Assembly: GCF_003122205.1 (NCBI RefSeq)
Contig: NZ_QEYE01000003.1
Span: forward strand, 124,001-188,000
From: Maritimibacter sp. 55A14
GTDB lineage: Bacteria > Pseudomonadota > Alphaproteobacteria > Rhodobacterales > Rhodobacteraceae
Direction of reading: 5' to 3'
DNA: 64,000 nt
Part shown: piece after piece, positions 26,348 through 34,614 of the stretch
How the letters are laid out: each line of letters begins with the position of its first letter
Position numbering within the stretch: the first letter of the stretch is position 1
Notes under the pieces: generated by a model
Told to the model about the DNA's origin: nothing
Seen by the model: only the letters and a program-made list of their open reading frames with translations
The model's database searches: none
Translations under genes and position numbers: made by a program

Positions 26348-28953
26348 GCCGGTACTCCTTCTCGGCTCATGCGGGCGCGCTGCAGGAACGCGATCAGCCC
26401 CAGCAGCAGCAGGGCGGGAATGAACATCAGCTCCTGCGGCATCTGGTCGGCGGCCGCACGCGCCGCGACGACCTGCACCGGCTTATCGCCGTAGAAGTCG
26501 AAGCCGCTCATCGTGTCGAAGAAGGGTGTGCCGGGGAACGGCTCCTCCAGCTTCACGACGCCATCCTCCTCCAGCAGGGCCAGCCCCTGCGCGTCGAGCA
26601 GTTCCGCACCCGGCGTGCCCGCCTCGGCGGTCACGACCAGCGTCGTCTCCTTCACCTCCCCGGTGATGAAATCGGGCCCCCTGACGACGATGCGCATGTT
26701 CTCACCCGCCGGCACCGCGTCCAGAGCCTGCGCAAGCCCGGCCGGCTCCACCTCGGTGAAGGGCGGCTGGATACGGTCCATGAGATAATCCGGCCGGAAG
26801 AGCGCGAAGGCCACCAGCACCAGCGCCAGGCTCTCGTAAATGCGGTTCTTGGTCAGGAACCAGCCCATCGTGCCGGCCGTGAAGACCAGGATCGCCACCG
26901 TCGCCACCACGAATGTCACCACCCCCTGCACCACCGTCACGTCAATGAGCAGCAGGTTGGTGTTGAAGATGAAGACGAAGGGCAGCGCCACGGTCCGCAA
27001 ACTGTAGAAGAAGGCGATGAAGCCGGTCCGGATCGCATCGCCGCCCGAGACCGCGGCGGCGGCGAAACTGGCCAGACCCACCGGCGGCGTCACGTCCGCC
27101 ATGATGCCGAAATAGAAGACGAAGAGGTGGACCGCAATCAGCGGCACGATCAGCCCCGACTGCGCGCCCAGTTCCACCACCACACCCGCCATCAGCGAGG
27201 AGACGACGATGTAATTCGCCGTGGTCGGAAGGCCCATGCCCAGCACGAGCGACAGCAGCCCCACGAAGATCAGCATCAGGATCAGGTTGCCGCCCGAGAT
27301 GAATTCCACCAGATCGGCCATGACCTGTCCGATGCCGGTCAGCGTAACGGTGCCCACGATCACGCCCGCCGTGGCGGTGGCCAGGCCGATCCCGATCATG
27401 TTGCGCGCCCCGTCGATCAATCCCGAGACCAAGTCCAGAACCCCGTCGCGGAACGCGTTGGCGGTGTGGCTCCCGCCCCGGAAGATCGCCTTGAGCGGAC
27501 GCTGGGTGAGCAAGATCACGAAGAGCAGCGCCGTGGCCCAGAAGGCCGACAGGCCGGGCGATTTCTGTTCGATCATCAGGAAATAGACCAGCACGATGAT
27601 CGGCAGCAGGTAATAGAGCCCGGCCTTGTAGATCTCGCCCACCACCGGAAGCTTCACGTCCTCGGCATTGGGATCGTCGGGCTCCAGGTCGTCGGTCTGC
27701 GCAGCCAGCCAGAGCAGCGCGAGATAGGCCAGGAAAATGAGCGCCGAGAGCACCCAGCCGGCGCCATCGGGCACCGCGGCGGTGATCCAGCCCACCGGGT
27801 ATTTCACCCCGTAGCAGAGCGCCGCGAAACCCGCGAAGAAAACGGCCATGCCGCCAATGGTGCGCCCCAGCGACACGACCCGGTCGCCCAGCGTGGGCAT
27901 GTTGCGCTTCACCGCCTCCAGATGGACGATATAGACCAGCGCGATATAGGAGACCGCCGCGGGCAGGAAGGCGTGGGTAATCACCTCCAGATAGGAGATG
28001 CCGACATATTCCACCATCAGGAAGGCCGCGGCCCCCATCACCGGCGGCATGATCTGACCGTTGACCGATGAGGCCACCTCGACCGCACCCGCCTGTTCGG
28101 AGGTGAAGCCGACCCGCTTCATCAGCGGGATGGTGAAGGTGCCGGTGGTGACCACGTTGGCGATGGAGGAACCCGAGATCAGCCCGGTCGCGGCAGACCC
28201 CACGACCGCGGCCTTGGCCGGCCCGCCGCGCAGGTGGCCCAGTGCCCCGAAGGCCATCTTGATGAAGTAATTGCCGGCGCCCGCCTTATCCAGAAGTGCG
28301 CCGAAGAGCACGAAGAGGAAGACAAATTTCGTCGACACGCCCAGCGCGATGCCGAAGACGCCCTCCGACGTGGTCCACATGTGGCTCATCGCCTTTTGCA
28401 GCGAAGCGCCTTTCCAGCGGATCACCTCGGGCACCATGTCGGAGGCGCCGAAGAAGACGTAGAGCAGAAAGATCGTCGCGATGATCGCCATCGCGGGTCC
28501 GAGCGCGCGGCGCGCGCCCTCGAAGAGCAGCACCAACCCGGCCAGGGCGAACCATTTGTCGGTGTCGTCCGCCAGGCCACCGGACTGCACCAGCTTGTCG
28601 TAGAAGATGTACCCGTAGAGCGCGATTGTAGCCCCGGCGGCGGCCATCACCCAGTCCTGCGCCGGGATACGGTCGCGCGGGCTGGTTCTCAGCGCCGGAT
28701 AGGCCATGAAGGCCAGGAAGATCGCGAAGGCCAGATGGATCTGGCGGGAGTTGTTGATGAGATCGCCGGGCAGCACCACATTGGAGACGGGCGATGCGAG
28801 CAGCACCTGAAAAAGCGACCAGATCAGCGCCAGCACGCCCAGGAACATGCCCACCGGTCCGACCGGGTTGCGCGCGCCCGCATCCGAGGAAGAGACGAGT
28901 TCCTGAAGCTCCTCCTCGCTGAGTTGGCGACCCTTTTGCTGGTTCCCGGCCAT
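26344..28953 (-). CDS. TRAP transporter fused 4TM/12TM permease with C-terminal DUF3394
   Basis: An 869-residue membrane protein joining the small (DctQ-like, residues about 30-190) and large (DctM-like, about 200-690) permeases, as usual for TAXI systems. Typical blocks are GSAATGLISGSSIANVVTTG near residue 255 and GMGLPTTANYIVVSSLMAGV near 575. After a TM pair comes a beta-rich DUF3394 region (about 760-840), and a last hydrophobic segment closes the protein. AGGGAG precedes the ATG. Substrate unknown. Confidence 0.93.
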   Translation of the reverse strand: MAGNQQKGRQLSEEELQELVSSSDAGARNPVGPVGMFLGVLALIWSLFQVLLASPVSNVVLPGDLINNSRQIHLAFAIFLAFMAYPALRTSPRDRIPAQDWVMAAAGATIALYGYIFYDKLVQSGGLADDTDKWFALAGLVLLFEGARRALGPAMAIIATIFLLYVFFGASDMVPEVIRWKGASLQKAMSHMWTTSEGVFGIALGVSTKFVFLFVLFGALLDKAGAGNYFIKMAFGALGHLRGGPAKAAVVGSAATGLISGSSIANVVTTGTFTIPLMKRVGFTSEQAGAVEVASSVNGQIMPPVMGAAAFLMVEYVGISYLEVITHAFLPAAVSYIALVYIVHLEAVKRNMPTLGDRVVSLGRTIGGMAVFFAGFAALCYGVKYPVGWITAAVPDGAGWVLSALIFLAYLALLWLAAQTDDLEPDDPNAEDVKLPVVGEIYKAGLYYLLPIIVLVYFLMIEQKSPGLSAFWATALLFVILLTQRPLKAIFRGGSHTANAFRDGVLDLVSGLIDGARNMIGIGLATATAGVIVGTVTLTGIGQVMADLVEFISGGNLILMLIFVGLLSLVLGMGLPTTANYIVVSSLMAGVVVELGAQSGLIVPLIAVHLFVFYFGIMADVTPPVGLASFAAAAVSGGDAIRTGFIAFFYSLRTVALPFVFIFNTNLLLIDVTVVQGVVTFVVATVAILVFTAGTMGWFLTKNRIYESLALVLVAFALFRPDYLMDRIQPPFTEVEPAGLAQALDAVPAGENMRIVVRGPDFITGEVKETTLVVTAEAGTPGAELLDAQGLALLEEDGVVKLEEPFPGTPFFDTMSGFDFYGDKPVQVVAARAAADQMPQELMFIPALLLLGLIAFLQRARMSREGVPA

Positions 28954-29001
28954 GGCACACTCTCCCTGCGGGCCGCCTTGCGCGGCTTGATTTTCGTTGT
29001 C

Positions 29002-29038
29002 GGTTCGCCCCTCCGGGCGGCGGAGGGGGCGGCGAACC
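29002..29038 (-). terminator. Intercistronic hairpin after the TAXI binding-protein gene
   Basis: GGTTCGCC (29002-29009) pairs with GGCGAACC (29031-29038), and CCTCCG (29010-29015) with CGGAGG (29021-29026), with a four-base bulge: 14 bp in all. No U-tract follows on the minus strand. Likely a processing or attenuation hairpin. Confidence 0.6.
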
Positions 29039-29078
29039 GCCCCCGACCCTTCGTTCTCGCGCGCTCAGGGCGCCGGGA

Positions 29079-30050
29079 TCACTCGATCCAGCCCTGCTCG
29101 CGGTAATACTTCACCGCGCCCGGATGCAGCGGGGCCGACAGGCCCGCCGTGGCCATCTCCTTGGGCTCGAGATGGGCGAAGGCCGGGTGCAGCTTCTTGA
29201 AGTCATCGAAATTGTCGAAGACCGAGCTGACCACCGCATAAACGGCGTCCTCGGAGACCGCCGTGGAGGTCACGAAAGTCGCGCCCACGCCGAATGTCTG
29301 CGTATCTTCGTCGGTGCCGCGATACATCCCACCCGGAATTGTGGCCGAGCGGTAGAAGGAGTTCTGCTCGATCAGCGCCTCGACGGCCGGGCCATCGACA
29401 TCCACCAGCACCGAGTCGCAGGCCGTGGTGGCTTCCTGGATCGAGCCCGACGGGTGGCCCACCGTGTAGACCATCGCGTCGATCTGGTTGTCGCAGAGCG
29501 CCGCCGACTGCTCGGCCGCCTTCAGCTCGGTCGCGAGACCCAGATCGGCCGTCGTCCAGCCCTTGGCCTCCATCAGCACTTCCATCGTGCCGCGCTGGCC
29601 CGATCCGGGGTTGCCGATATTGACGCGCTTGCCCTTGAGGTCATCGAAATTCTCGACGCCCGCATCGGCGCGGGCGACCACCGTGAACGGCTCGGGATGC
29701 ACCGAGAAGACGGCGCGCAGTTCCTCGAACGGCCCCTGCTCCTCGAAGCGCGAGGTGCCGCGATAGGCGTGATACTGCCAGTCGGATTGCGCCACGCCGA
29801 ATTCCAGCTCCCCGGCGCGGATCGTGTTGATGTTGTAGACTGACCCGCCGGTCGATTCGACCGAGCAACGGATGCCGTGTTCCTTGCGGCCCTTGTTGAC
29901 TAGGCGGCAGATCGCGCCCCCGGTCGGGTAATAGACACCGGTGACGCCGCCGGTGCCGATGGTGATGAACTCCTCGGCATAAGCCGCCGGGGCCATGACC
30001 GCCCCGATCGCGGCGGCCGCTACGCTCAGCTTGAATTTCGCAAACATCAT
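29079..30050 (-). CDS. TAXI-family TRAP transporter solute-binding protein
   Basis: A 323-residue periplasmic protein. The signal peptide ends after AAYAEE near residue 26, followed by the TAXI-defining start FITIGTGGVTGVYYPTGGAI. NIGNPGSGQRGTMEVLMEA is the conserved Gly-rich ligand-site segment. GGGAG lies 5-9 nt before the first of two adjacent ATGs. It feeds the fused permease downstream. Some TAXI proteins bind glutamate or similar acids; no substrate can be assigned here. Confidence 0.93.
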   Translation of the reverse strand: MMFAKFKLSVAAAAIGAVMAPAAYAEEFITIGTGGVTGVYYPTGGAICRLVNKGRKEHGIRCSVESTGGSVYNINTIRAGELEFGVAQSDWQYHAYRGTSRFEEQGPFEELRAVFSVHPEPFTVVARADAGVENFDDLKGKRVNIGNPGSGQRGTMEVLMEAKGWTTADLGLATELKAAEQSAALCDNQIDAMVYTVGHPSGSIQEATTACDSVLVDVDGPAVEALIEQNSFYRSATIPGGMYRGTDEDTQTFGVGATFVTSTAVSEDAVYAVVSSVFDNFDDFKKLHPAFAHLEPKEMATAGLSAPLHPGAVKYYREQGWIE

Positions 30051-30091
30051 TTACTCCCTTTTTGGTTGCTAGTCAGGTTGTTGCGGGTCCA

Positions 30092-30964
30092 TCAGCCATC
30101 CCAGACCTCTTCCAGGCGCCTGTTGTTCTCTTCCACCATGCGGATGCGGGCGCGGGCCGCCGTCCCCAGGCGTGCCGCCAGCATCCCGATGATCGTTTCC
30201 GCCAGCACCAGCGTCGCCGCGTAGGACGAGAAAAACTGCGGGCTGTCGGTGGGAAGGATGAAGCGCGTGGCGGCGTGTTGCAAGGCCGGGCAGGCATGGC
30301 TGTCGGTGATCACGATGACATAGGCGCCCCGCGCCGCACCCAGCCGGGCGGCATGGATGGCGCGCCGCGCGAAGGGCGGCTTGGTCACAACGATCAGGGC
30401 GTCACGCGCCTCGATCTCGGCCAGGCCACTGCCCAGCGAGGCGCCCATGCGCCCGGCGAGATACCAGTTGTCGGTGACGTAATTGGCCATGTAGGAGAGG
30501 TATTCCACCAGCCCGGTGGACCCCAGTGCGCCGACCAGCAGCACCTTGCGCGCCGCGTGCAGCCGGTCCACAGCCTCCGACAGGCGGGCCGGGTCGATAC
30601 GCGCCATCATGGTTTCGATATTTGCACTGCACGCCCCGGCCTGGCGCGCAAGGAAAGGCGGCTGGTTGTTGGAATTGGCCTCGGCCTGGAGCCGCTCGAC
30701 CTTTTCCGAGAAGCTGCTGAATTGCCGCCCGATCGAGTCGCGCGACTGTTCGCGCAAGCCCTCGTAGGACTCGAAGCCCAGCGCCCGCGCGAGGCGCGAG
30801 AAGGTCGCCGGCGCCAACCCGCTGGCGGTGGAAACCGAGCGCAGGCTGCGGGTGGCCACGTCAACCTGGTTGGCGGCCACGAAATCCGCCGCCTCGCGCA
30901 GTTTCGCGCTCAGCCCGGCATATTCCCTGGCGAGGACCGCTTCCAGCGTCTCGTGTTCGGCCAT
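30092..30964 (-). CDS. MurR/RpiR-family transcriptional regulator
   Basis: A 290-residue regulator. The N-terminal HTH_6 domain (residues about 1-80) contains VATRSLRSVSTASGLAPATF; the C-terminal SIS sugar-phosphate-type domain spans about 125-255 with LLVGALGSTGLVEYLS and VVTKPPFARRAI. The start at 30964 (MAEHETLEAV) is chosen over one 11 codons upstream. It diverges from the aminotransferase gene and ends just upstream of the TAXI gene on the same strand, so it could control either. Confidence 0.88.
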   Translation of the reverse strand: MAEHETLEAVLAREYAGLSAKLREAADFVAANQVDVATRSLRSVSTASGLAPATFSRLARALGFESYEGLREQSRDSIGRQFSSFSEKVERLQAEANSNNQPPFLARQAGACSANIETMMARIDPARLSEAVDRLHAARKVLLVGALGSTGLVEYLSYMANYVTDNWYLAGRMGASLGSGLAEIEARDALIVVTKPPFARRAIHAARLGAARGAYVIVITDSHACPALQHAATRFILPTDSPQFFSSYAATLVLAETIIGMLAARLGTAARARIRMVEENNRRLEEVWDG

Positions 30965-31011
30965 GTCTGCCCCCTGATGACCCGGCCAAGGTTCCATCCG
31001 TTTCAGTTTCA

Positions 31012-31026
31012 GTCAAGTCTTGAGAC
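31012..31026. promoter_or_regulatory. Near-palindrome between the RpiR and aminotransferase genes
   Basis: GTCAAGTCTTGAGAC contains the exact palindrome CAAG-T-CTTG and lies in the 108-bp divergent region. Two TTTCAG copies precede it (31001-31012). A candidate operator for the RpiR protein. Confidence 0.35.
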
Positions 31027-31072
31027 ATTTGTATCAGTCTGCTTAGCTGCCTGCGCAGATTGGGGAATCACC

Positions 31073-32398
31073 ATGTCACATGTCTTCGGGCGCCACACCA
31101 AGGTGCAGCCCCCGCAGGTCGCCAGCGGGGCGGGCGTTTACCTCTATGATACTGACGGAAAACAATATTTCGACGGCTCGGGCGGCGCGGCCGTGTCCTG
31201 CCTGGGGCATGGCGACCCGGATGTGATCGCCGCGGTCAAGGCGCAACTCGACGCGATCGCCTTCGCCCATACCGGCTTCTTCACCTCCGCGCCGGCCGAA
31301 TCGCTGGCCGACAAGCTGATCGAACACGCCCCACCGGGGATCGAGAGGGTCTATCTCGTCTCCGGCGGGTCGGAGGCGATGGAGGCGGCGCTGAAACTCG
31401 CCCGCCAGTACTATCTGGAGATCGGCCAGCCGGACCGGCACCGGGTCATCGCGCGGCGGCAGAGCTATCACGGCAACACGCTGGGCGCGCTGGCCACCGG
31501 CGGCAACATGTGGCGGCGGGAGCCCTTCGCGCCGCTGATGGTGGAGACCTCTCATATCGCGCCCTGCTACGCCTATCGTGAGCAGGCGTCCGGCGAAAAT
31601 GCCAAAGCCTATGGCCGCCGCGCCGCCGATGAACTGGAGGCCGAGATTGCGCGGCTGGGTTCCCAAAACGTCATGGCCTTCGTCGCCGAACCGGTGGTCG
31701 GCGCCACGGCAGGCGCGGTGCCCCCCGCGCCGGGCTATTTCAAGCGCATCCGCGAGATCTGCGACCGCCACGGCGTGTTGCTGATCCTCGACGAGGTGAT
31801 GTGCGGGATGGGGCGCACCGGCACGCTCTTCGCCTGCGAACAGGACGGCGTGACGCCCGACATCACCGCCATCGCCAAGGGGCTCGGCGCGGGCTACCAG
31901 CCGATCGGCGCGATGCTCTGTTCCGGCGCCATCTACGGCGCGATCGAGGCCGGGTCCGGCTTCTTCCATCACGGTCACACCTATATGGGCCATCCCACCG
32001 CCTGCGCCGCGGGGCTGGCGGTAATGGAGAAGCTGACCGACGGCGGACTGGCCGCACGCGCCGGCGTGATGGGCGAGCGGCTCCGGACCGCGCTGGAAGA
32101 CGCCTTCAGCCAACACCCCCATGTGGGCGACATCCGCGGTCGCGGGCTCTTCCGCGGGATCGAGTTCGTGGAGGACCGCGAGACCAAGCGCCCCTTCGCC
32201 CCGGCGCGCGGCATCGCGCGGGACGTCAAGCGCATCGCCTTCGAGGAGGGCCTGGTCTGCTACCCGATGTCGGGCACCATCGACGGGGTGCAGGGCGACC
32301 ATCTGCTGCTGGCGCCGCCCTTCATTATCGAGGATGCGCATATCGACGAGATCATCGGAAAGCTCGGCCGCACTTTCGAGCGTGTTTTCAATCGCTAG
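31073..32398 (+). CDS. Class III PLP-dependent aminotransferase
   Basis: A 441-residue fold-type I omega-aminotransferase. Cofactor-binding blocks are SGGSEAMEAALKLARQY (about residues 100-116), SYHGNT (about 138), the Asp in LLILDEVMCGMGRTG (about 239) and the PLP Lys in ITAIAKGLGAGYQPIGA (about 268). The start at 31073 gives the normal family length. The natural amine donor is unknown. It is followed 58 bp later by a GntR gene on the same strand, which probably regulates it. Confidence 0.88.
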   Translation: MSHVFGRHTKVQPPQVASGAGVYLYDTDGKQYFDGSGGAAVSCLGHGDPDVIAAVKAQLDAIAFAHTGFFTSAPAESLADKLIEHAPPGIERVYLVSGGSEAMEAALKLARQYYLEIGQPDRHRVIARRQSYHGNTLGALATGGNMWRREPFAPLMVETSHIAPCYAYREQASGENAKAYGRRAADELEAEIARLGSQNVMAFVAEPVVGATAGAVPPAPGYFKRIREICDRHGVLLILDEVMCGMGRTGTLFACEQDGVTPDITAIAKGLGAGYQPIGAMLCSGAIYGAIEAGSGFFHHGHTYMGHPTACAAGLAVMEKLTDGGLAARAGVMGERLRTALEDAFSQHPHVGDIRGRGLFRGIEFVEDRETKRPFAPARGIARDVKRIAFEEGLVCYPMSGTIDGVQGDHLLLAPPFIIEDAHIDEIIGKLGRTFERVFNR

Positions 32399-32456
32399 GG
32401 CTTTGCCCGGCCCCGGCTCTCTGCAATACTCCGTGGACTCCGATGAAGGGCCACAG

Positions 32457-33143
32457 ATGCCGAGCAATGCCAAGGAACGCCTCTACGAGGATCTCAAACG
32501 CCGCGTCGTCACGCTGGAACTGGAACCGGGCCTGCCGCTCGACGAAACGTCTCTGAGCCGGGAATACGGCGTCTCGCGCACCCCCCTGCGCGAGGTGTTC
32601 CGCCGTCTCGCCGGGGAAGGGTATCTGGAGATCCGCAGCAATCGCGGCGCCATCGTGGCGCCGATGGACCACCGGCACCTGCGCGCCTTCTTCACGGCCG
32701 CGCCGATGATCTACGCCGCCGTCGCGCGGCTCGCCGCCCAGAATGCCCAGCCCGCGCAGATCGCGGAGTTGCGCAGCACCCAGGCCAAGTTCCGCAAGGC
32801 CGTCGCGGCGGGCAATGTGGAAGGGATGATCACCTGGAACGACAGGTTTCACTGGATCATCGGGCAGATGTCGGCCAACCCCTATCTGCTGCCCAGCCTT
32901 CAACGTCTGCTGATCGACCACGCCCGGATCGGCCAGACCTTCTGGCGCGCCGGCCCGTCCGACTTGGGAAACAATATCGCCACGGCTGCCGATCACCACG
33001 ACCGCTTCATCGCTTTGATCGAGGCCGGCGACGCCGAAGGCGTGGTGAAGCTGACGCTCGAACACTGGGCGCTCTCGCGCGAGCATATCGAAATGTTCGT
33101 GCATCCCGATCCGCTGCCGCTGGACGTGATCGGAACCGACTGA
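32457..33143 (+). CDS. GntR/FadR (FCD) family transcriptional regulator
   Basis: A 228-residue regulator. The winged helix occupies residues about 1-68 (DETSLSREYGVSRTPLREVF) and an FCD-type helical ligand domain about 75-215, with the metal-site helix segments ITWNDRFHWIIGQ and ATAADHHDRFIALIEAGD. It is downstream of and probably co-transcribed with the aminotransferase. Ligand unknown. Confidence 0.88.
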   Translation: MPSNAKERLYEDLKRRVVTLELEPGLPLDETSLSREYGVSRTPLREVFRRLAGEGYLEIRSNRGAIVAPMDHRHLRAFFTAAPMIYAAVARLAAQNAQPAQIAELRSTQAKFRKAVAAGNVEGMITWNDRFHWIIGQMSANPYLLPSLQRLLIDHARIGQTFWRAGPSDLGNNIATAADHHDRFIALIEAGDAEGVVKLTLEHWALSREHIEMFVHPDPLPLDVIGTD

Positions 33144-33303
33144 CCGCGGCAACGCTCCGGAAGAGGCGGGCTCTCCAATTCGTCTCTTGCCACCGCCCTG
33201 CCCTGCCGGATCGCCGCGAAGCCGGCCAGCCGGTCCTGCCGGGCGAATCCGCACGCGCGCCGTGGTGCGCTACGCGAATACTGCCGATGGAGTGGGCATG
33301 CGC
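33144..33303. other. Intergenic gap, nothing recognised
   Basis: A 160-bp stretch between the convergent GntR gene and the FAD oxidoreductase gene. No gene, clear terminator or repeat is visible. Confidence 0.5.
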
Positions 33304-34614
33304 TCAGCGGCCGGCGCGGGTCTCCGCCGCATCGACCGCGAACCGATACCACAGATCGGCGGCCTTCAGGAAATGCGGCCGGGCGAACGGGTGCAGGACA
33401 TGCCGGCGCAGCGCCGTGGCGGCATAGGCCGTCTCGCCCCGCGGATCGCCCAGCGCACGCCAGGCGGCCTTGGCCCCCAGCCAGGGCGCCATCACGGTTC
33501 CCGAGCCCGAAAAACCCATCGCGTAATGCAGCCCCGCGTGTTCGCCAACCCTGGGCATGTGCGAGAAGCTGAAGCCGGTATTGCCCCACCAGGCATGGGT
33601 GACGCGCACCTCCGCCAGTTCCGGCCAGATGCCGGTCATGGTCGCGTGCAGCCGCCGCGCGGCGGTCCGCATGTCCACCTCCCGCATCGAGGCCCGCCCG
33701 CCGAAGAGGATGCGCGTGCCGTCCGGGGAGACGCGGAAATAGGAATGCCGCGCGCGGGTCTCCACCATCATGCGGCGACCGGGCGCCAGATGGCCGATCA
33801 GGTTCTCCGGCAAGGGCTCCGTGGCGATCAGGTAGCTGGGCAGCGGAAAGACGCGAGCGACATGCCAGCGAAAGAGCGGCGTCGTGTAGCCGTTGGTGGC
33901 GAGGATCACCTTTTCCGCGCGGATCGGACCCTTGGCGGTCTGCGCCGTGAAGCCGCCCCCCTGCCGGTCCAGGCTCGTGACCTCGGCACCGCCCAGAACC
34001 GGCACCCCGCGCCGCAGAACGGCGGCGAGCAGCCCGTCATGGTATTTGCGCGGATGGAGCGCGCCGTGTTCGGGAAAGAGGATGCCGCCGAAATAGCGCC
34101 CCGTCCCGATCTCGCGCGCCAGCGCCGCGCGGTCCAGGATCTCGGCCTTCACGTCGCTCTTGGCCCGGACATGGGCGGCCAGCCGCTGCTGTGCCTCGAA
34201 ATGGACGCGCGTCCAGGCAAGTTGCACCCGGCCGGTTTGCCGGAAGTCGCAGTCGATGCCCTCGCGCGCGATCAGGTCGCGCACGAAGTCGAGCGCCGGC
34301 GTGGCCTCGGCGAAGAGCGCATCGGCGACCTCGCCGCCGAAGCTTTTCGCCAGCGCATCCCATCCCAGCCGCGGATGCGCGCCCACCATGCCGCCATTGC
34401 GCGTCGAGGCCCCCCGGCCCGGCGCTTCGGCATCGACCACGCAGACCGACGCGCCGCAATCATGTGCCGCGATCGCAGCCGAGAGCCCTGTATAGCCCGC
34501 ACCGATCACCAGAATATCCGCGCGCTCGGGCAGGTCCGTGGTCAGCGCAGGGGTCTCCGCACCCTCCCACCAATAGGGGGTGCCGGGTGCTGCGCCCTCG
34601 GCCCAGAGGCTCAC
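33304..34614 (-). CDS. FAD-dependent amine oxidoreductase coupled to tdm
   Basis: A 436-residue DAO-family flavoprotein (PuuB/OrdL-like). The FAD motif ILVIGAGYTGLSAAIAAHD lies at about residues 34-52, followed by GRGASTRNGGMVGAHPRLGW, and FGGRASMREVD and MGFSGSGTVMAPWLG near the end. It starts with GTG at 34614, overlapping the tdm stop by four bases (GTGA), so it is translationally coupled. Relatives oxidise secondary amines or gamma-glutamylated amines. Its position as the last gene of the trimethylamine operon suggests an N-methyl amine substrate (inferred); the exact reaction is open. Confidence 0.85.
   Translation of the reverse strand: MSLWAEGAAPGTPYWWEGAETPALTTDLPERADILVIGAGYTGLSAAIAAHDCGASVCVVDAEAPGRGASTRNGGMVGAHPRLGWDALAKSFGGEVADALFAEATPALDFVRDLIAREGIDCDFRQTGRVQLAWTRVHFEAQQRLAAHVRAKSDVKAEILDRAALAREIGTGRYFGGILFPEHGALHPRKYHDGLLAAVLRRGVPVLGGAEVTSLDRQGGGFTAQTAKGPIRAEKVILATNGYTTPLFRWHVARVFPLPSYLIATEPLPENLIGHLAPGRRMMVETRARHSYFRVSPDGTRILFGGRASMREVDMRTAARRLHATMTGIWPELAEVRVTHAWWGNTGFSFSHMPRVGEHAGLHYAMGFSGSGTVMAPWLGAKAAWRALGDPRGETAYAATALRRHVLHPFARPHFLKAADLWYRFAVDAAETRAGR

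Noticed and set aside
30062-31072. Apparent 337-codon N-terminal extension of the class III aminotransferase
   Set aside because: It is antisense to the RpiR gene and not similar to anything; the ATG at 31073 gives the normal family length.
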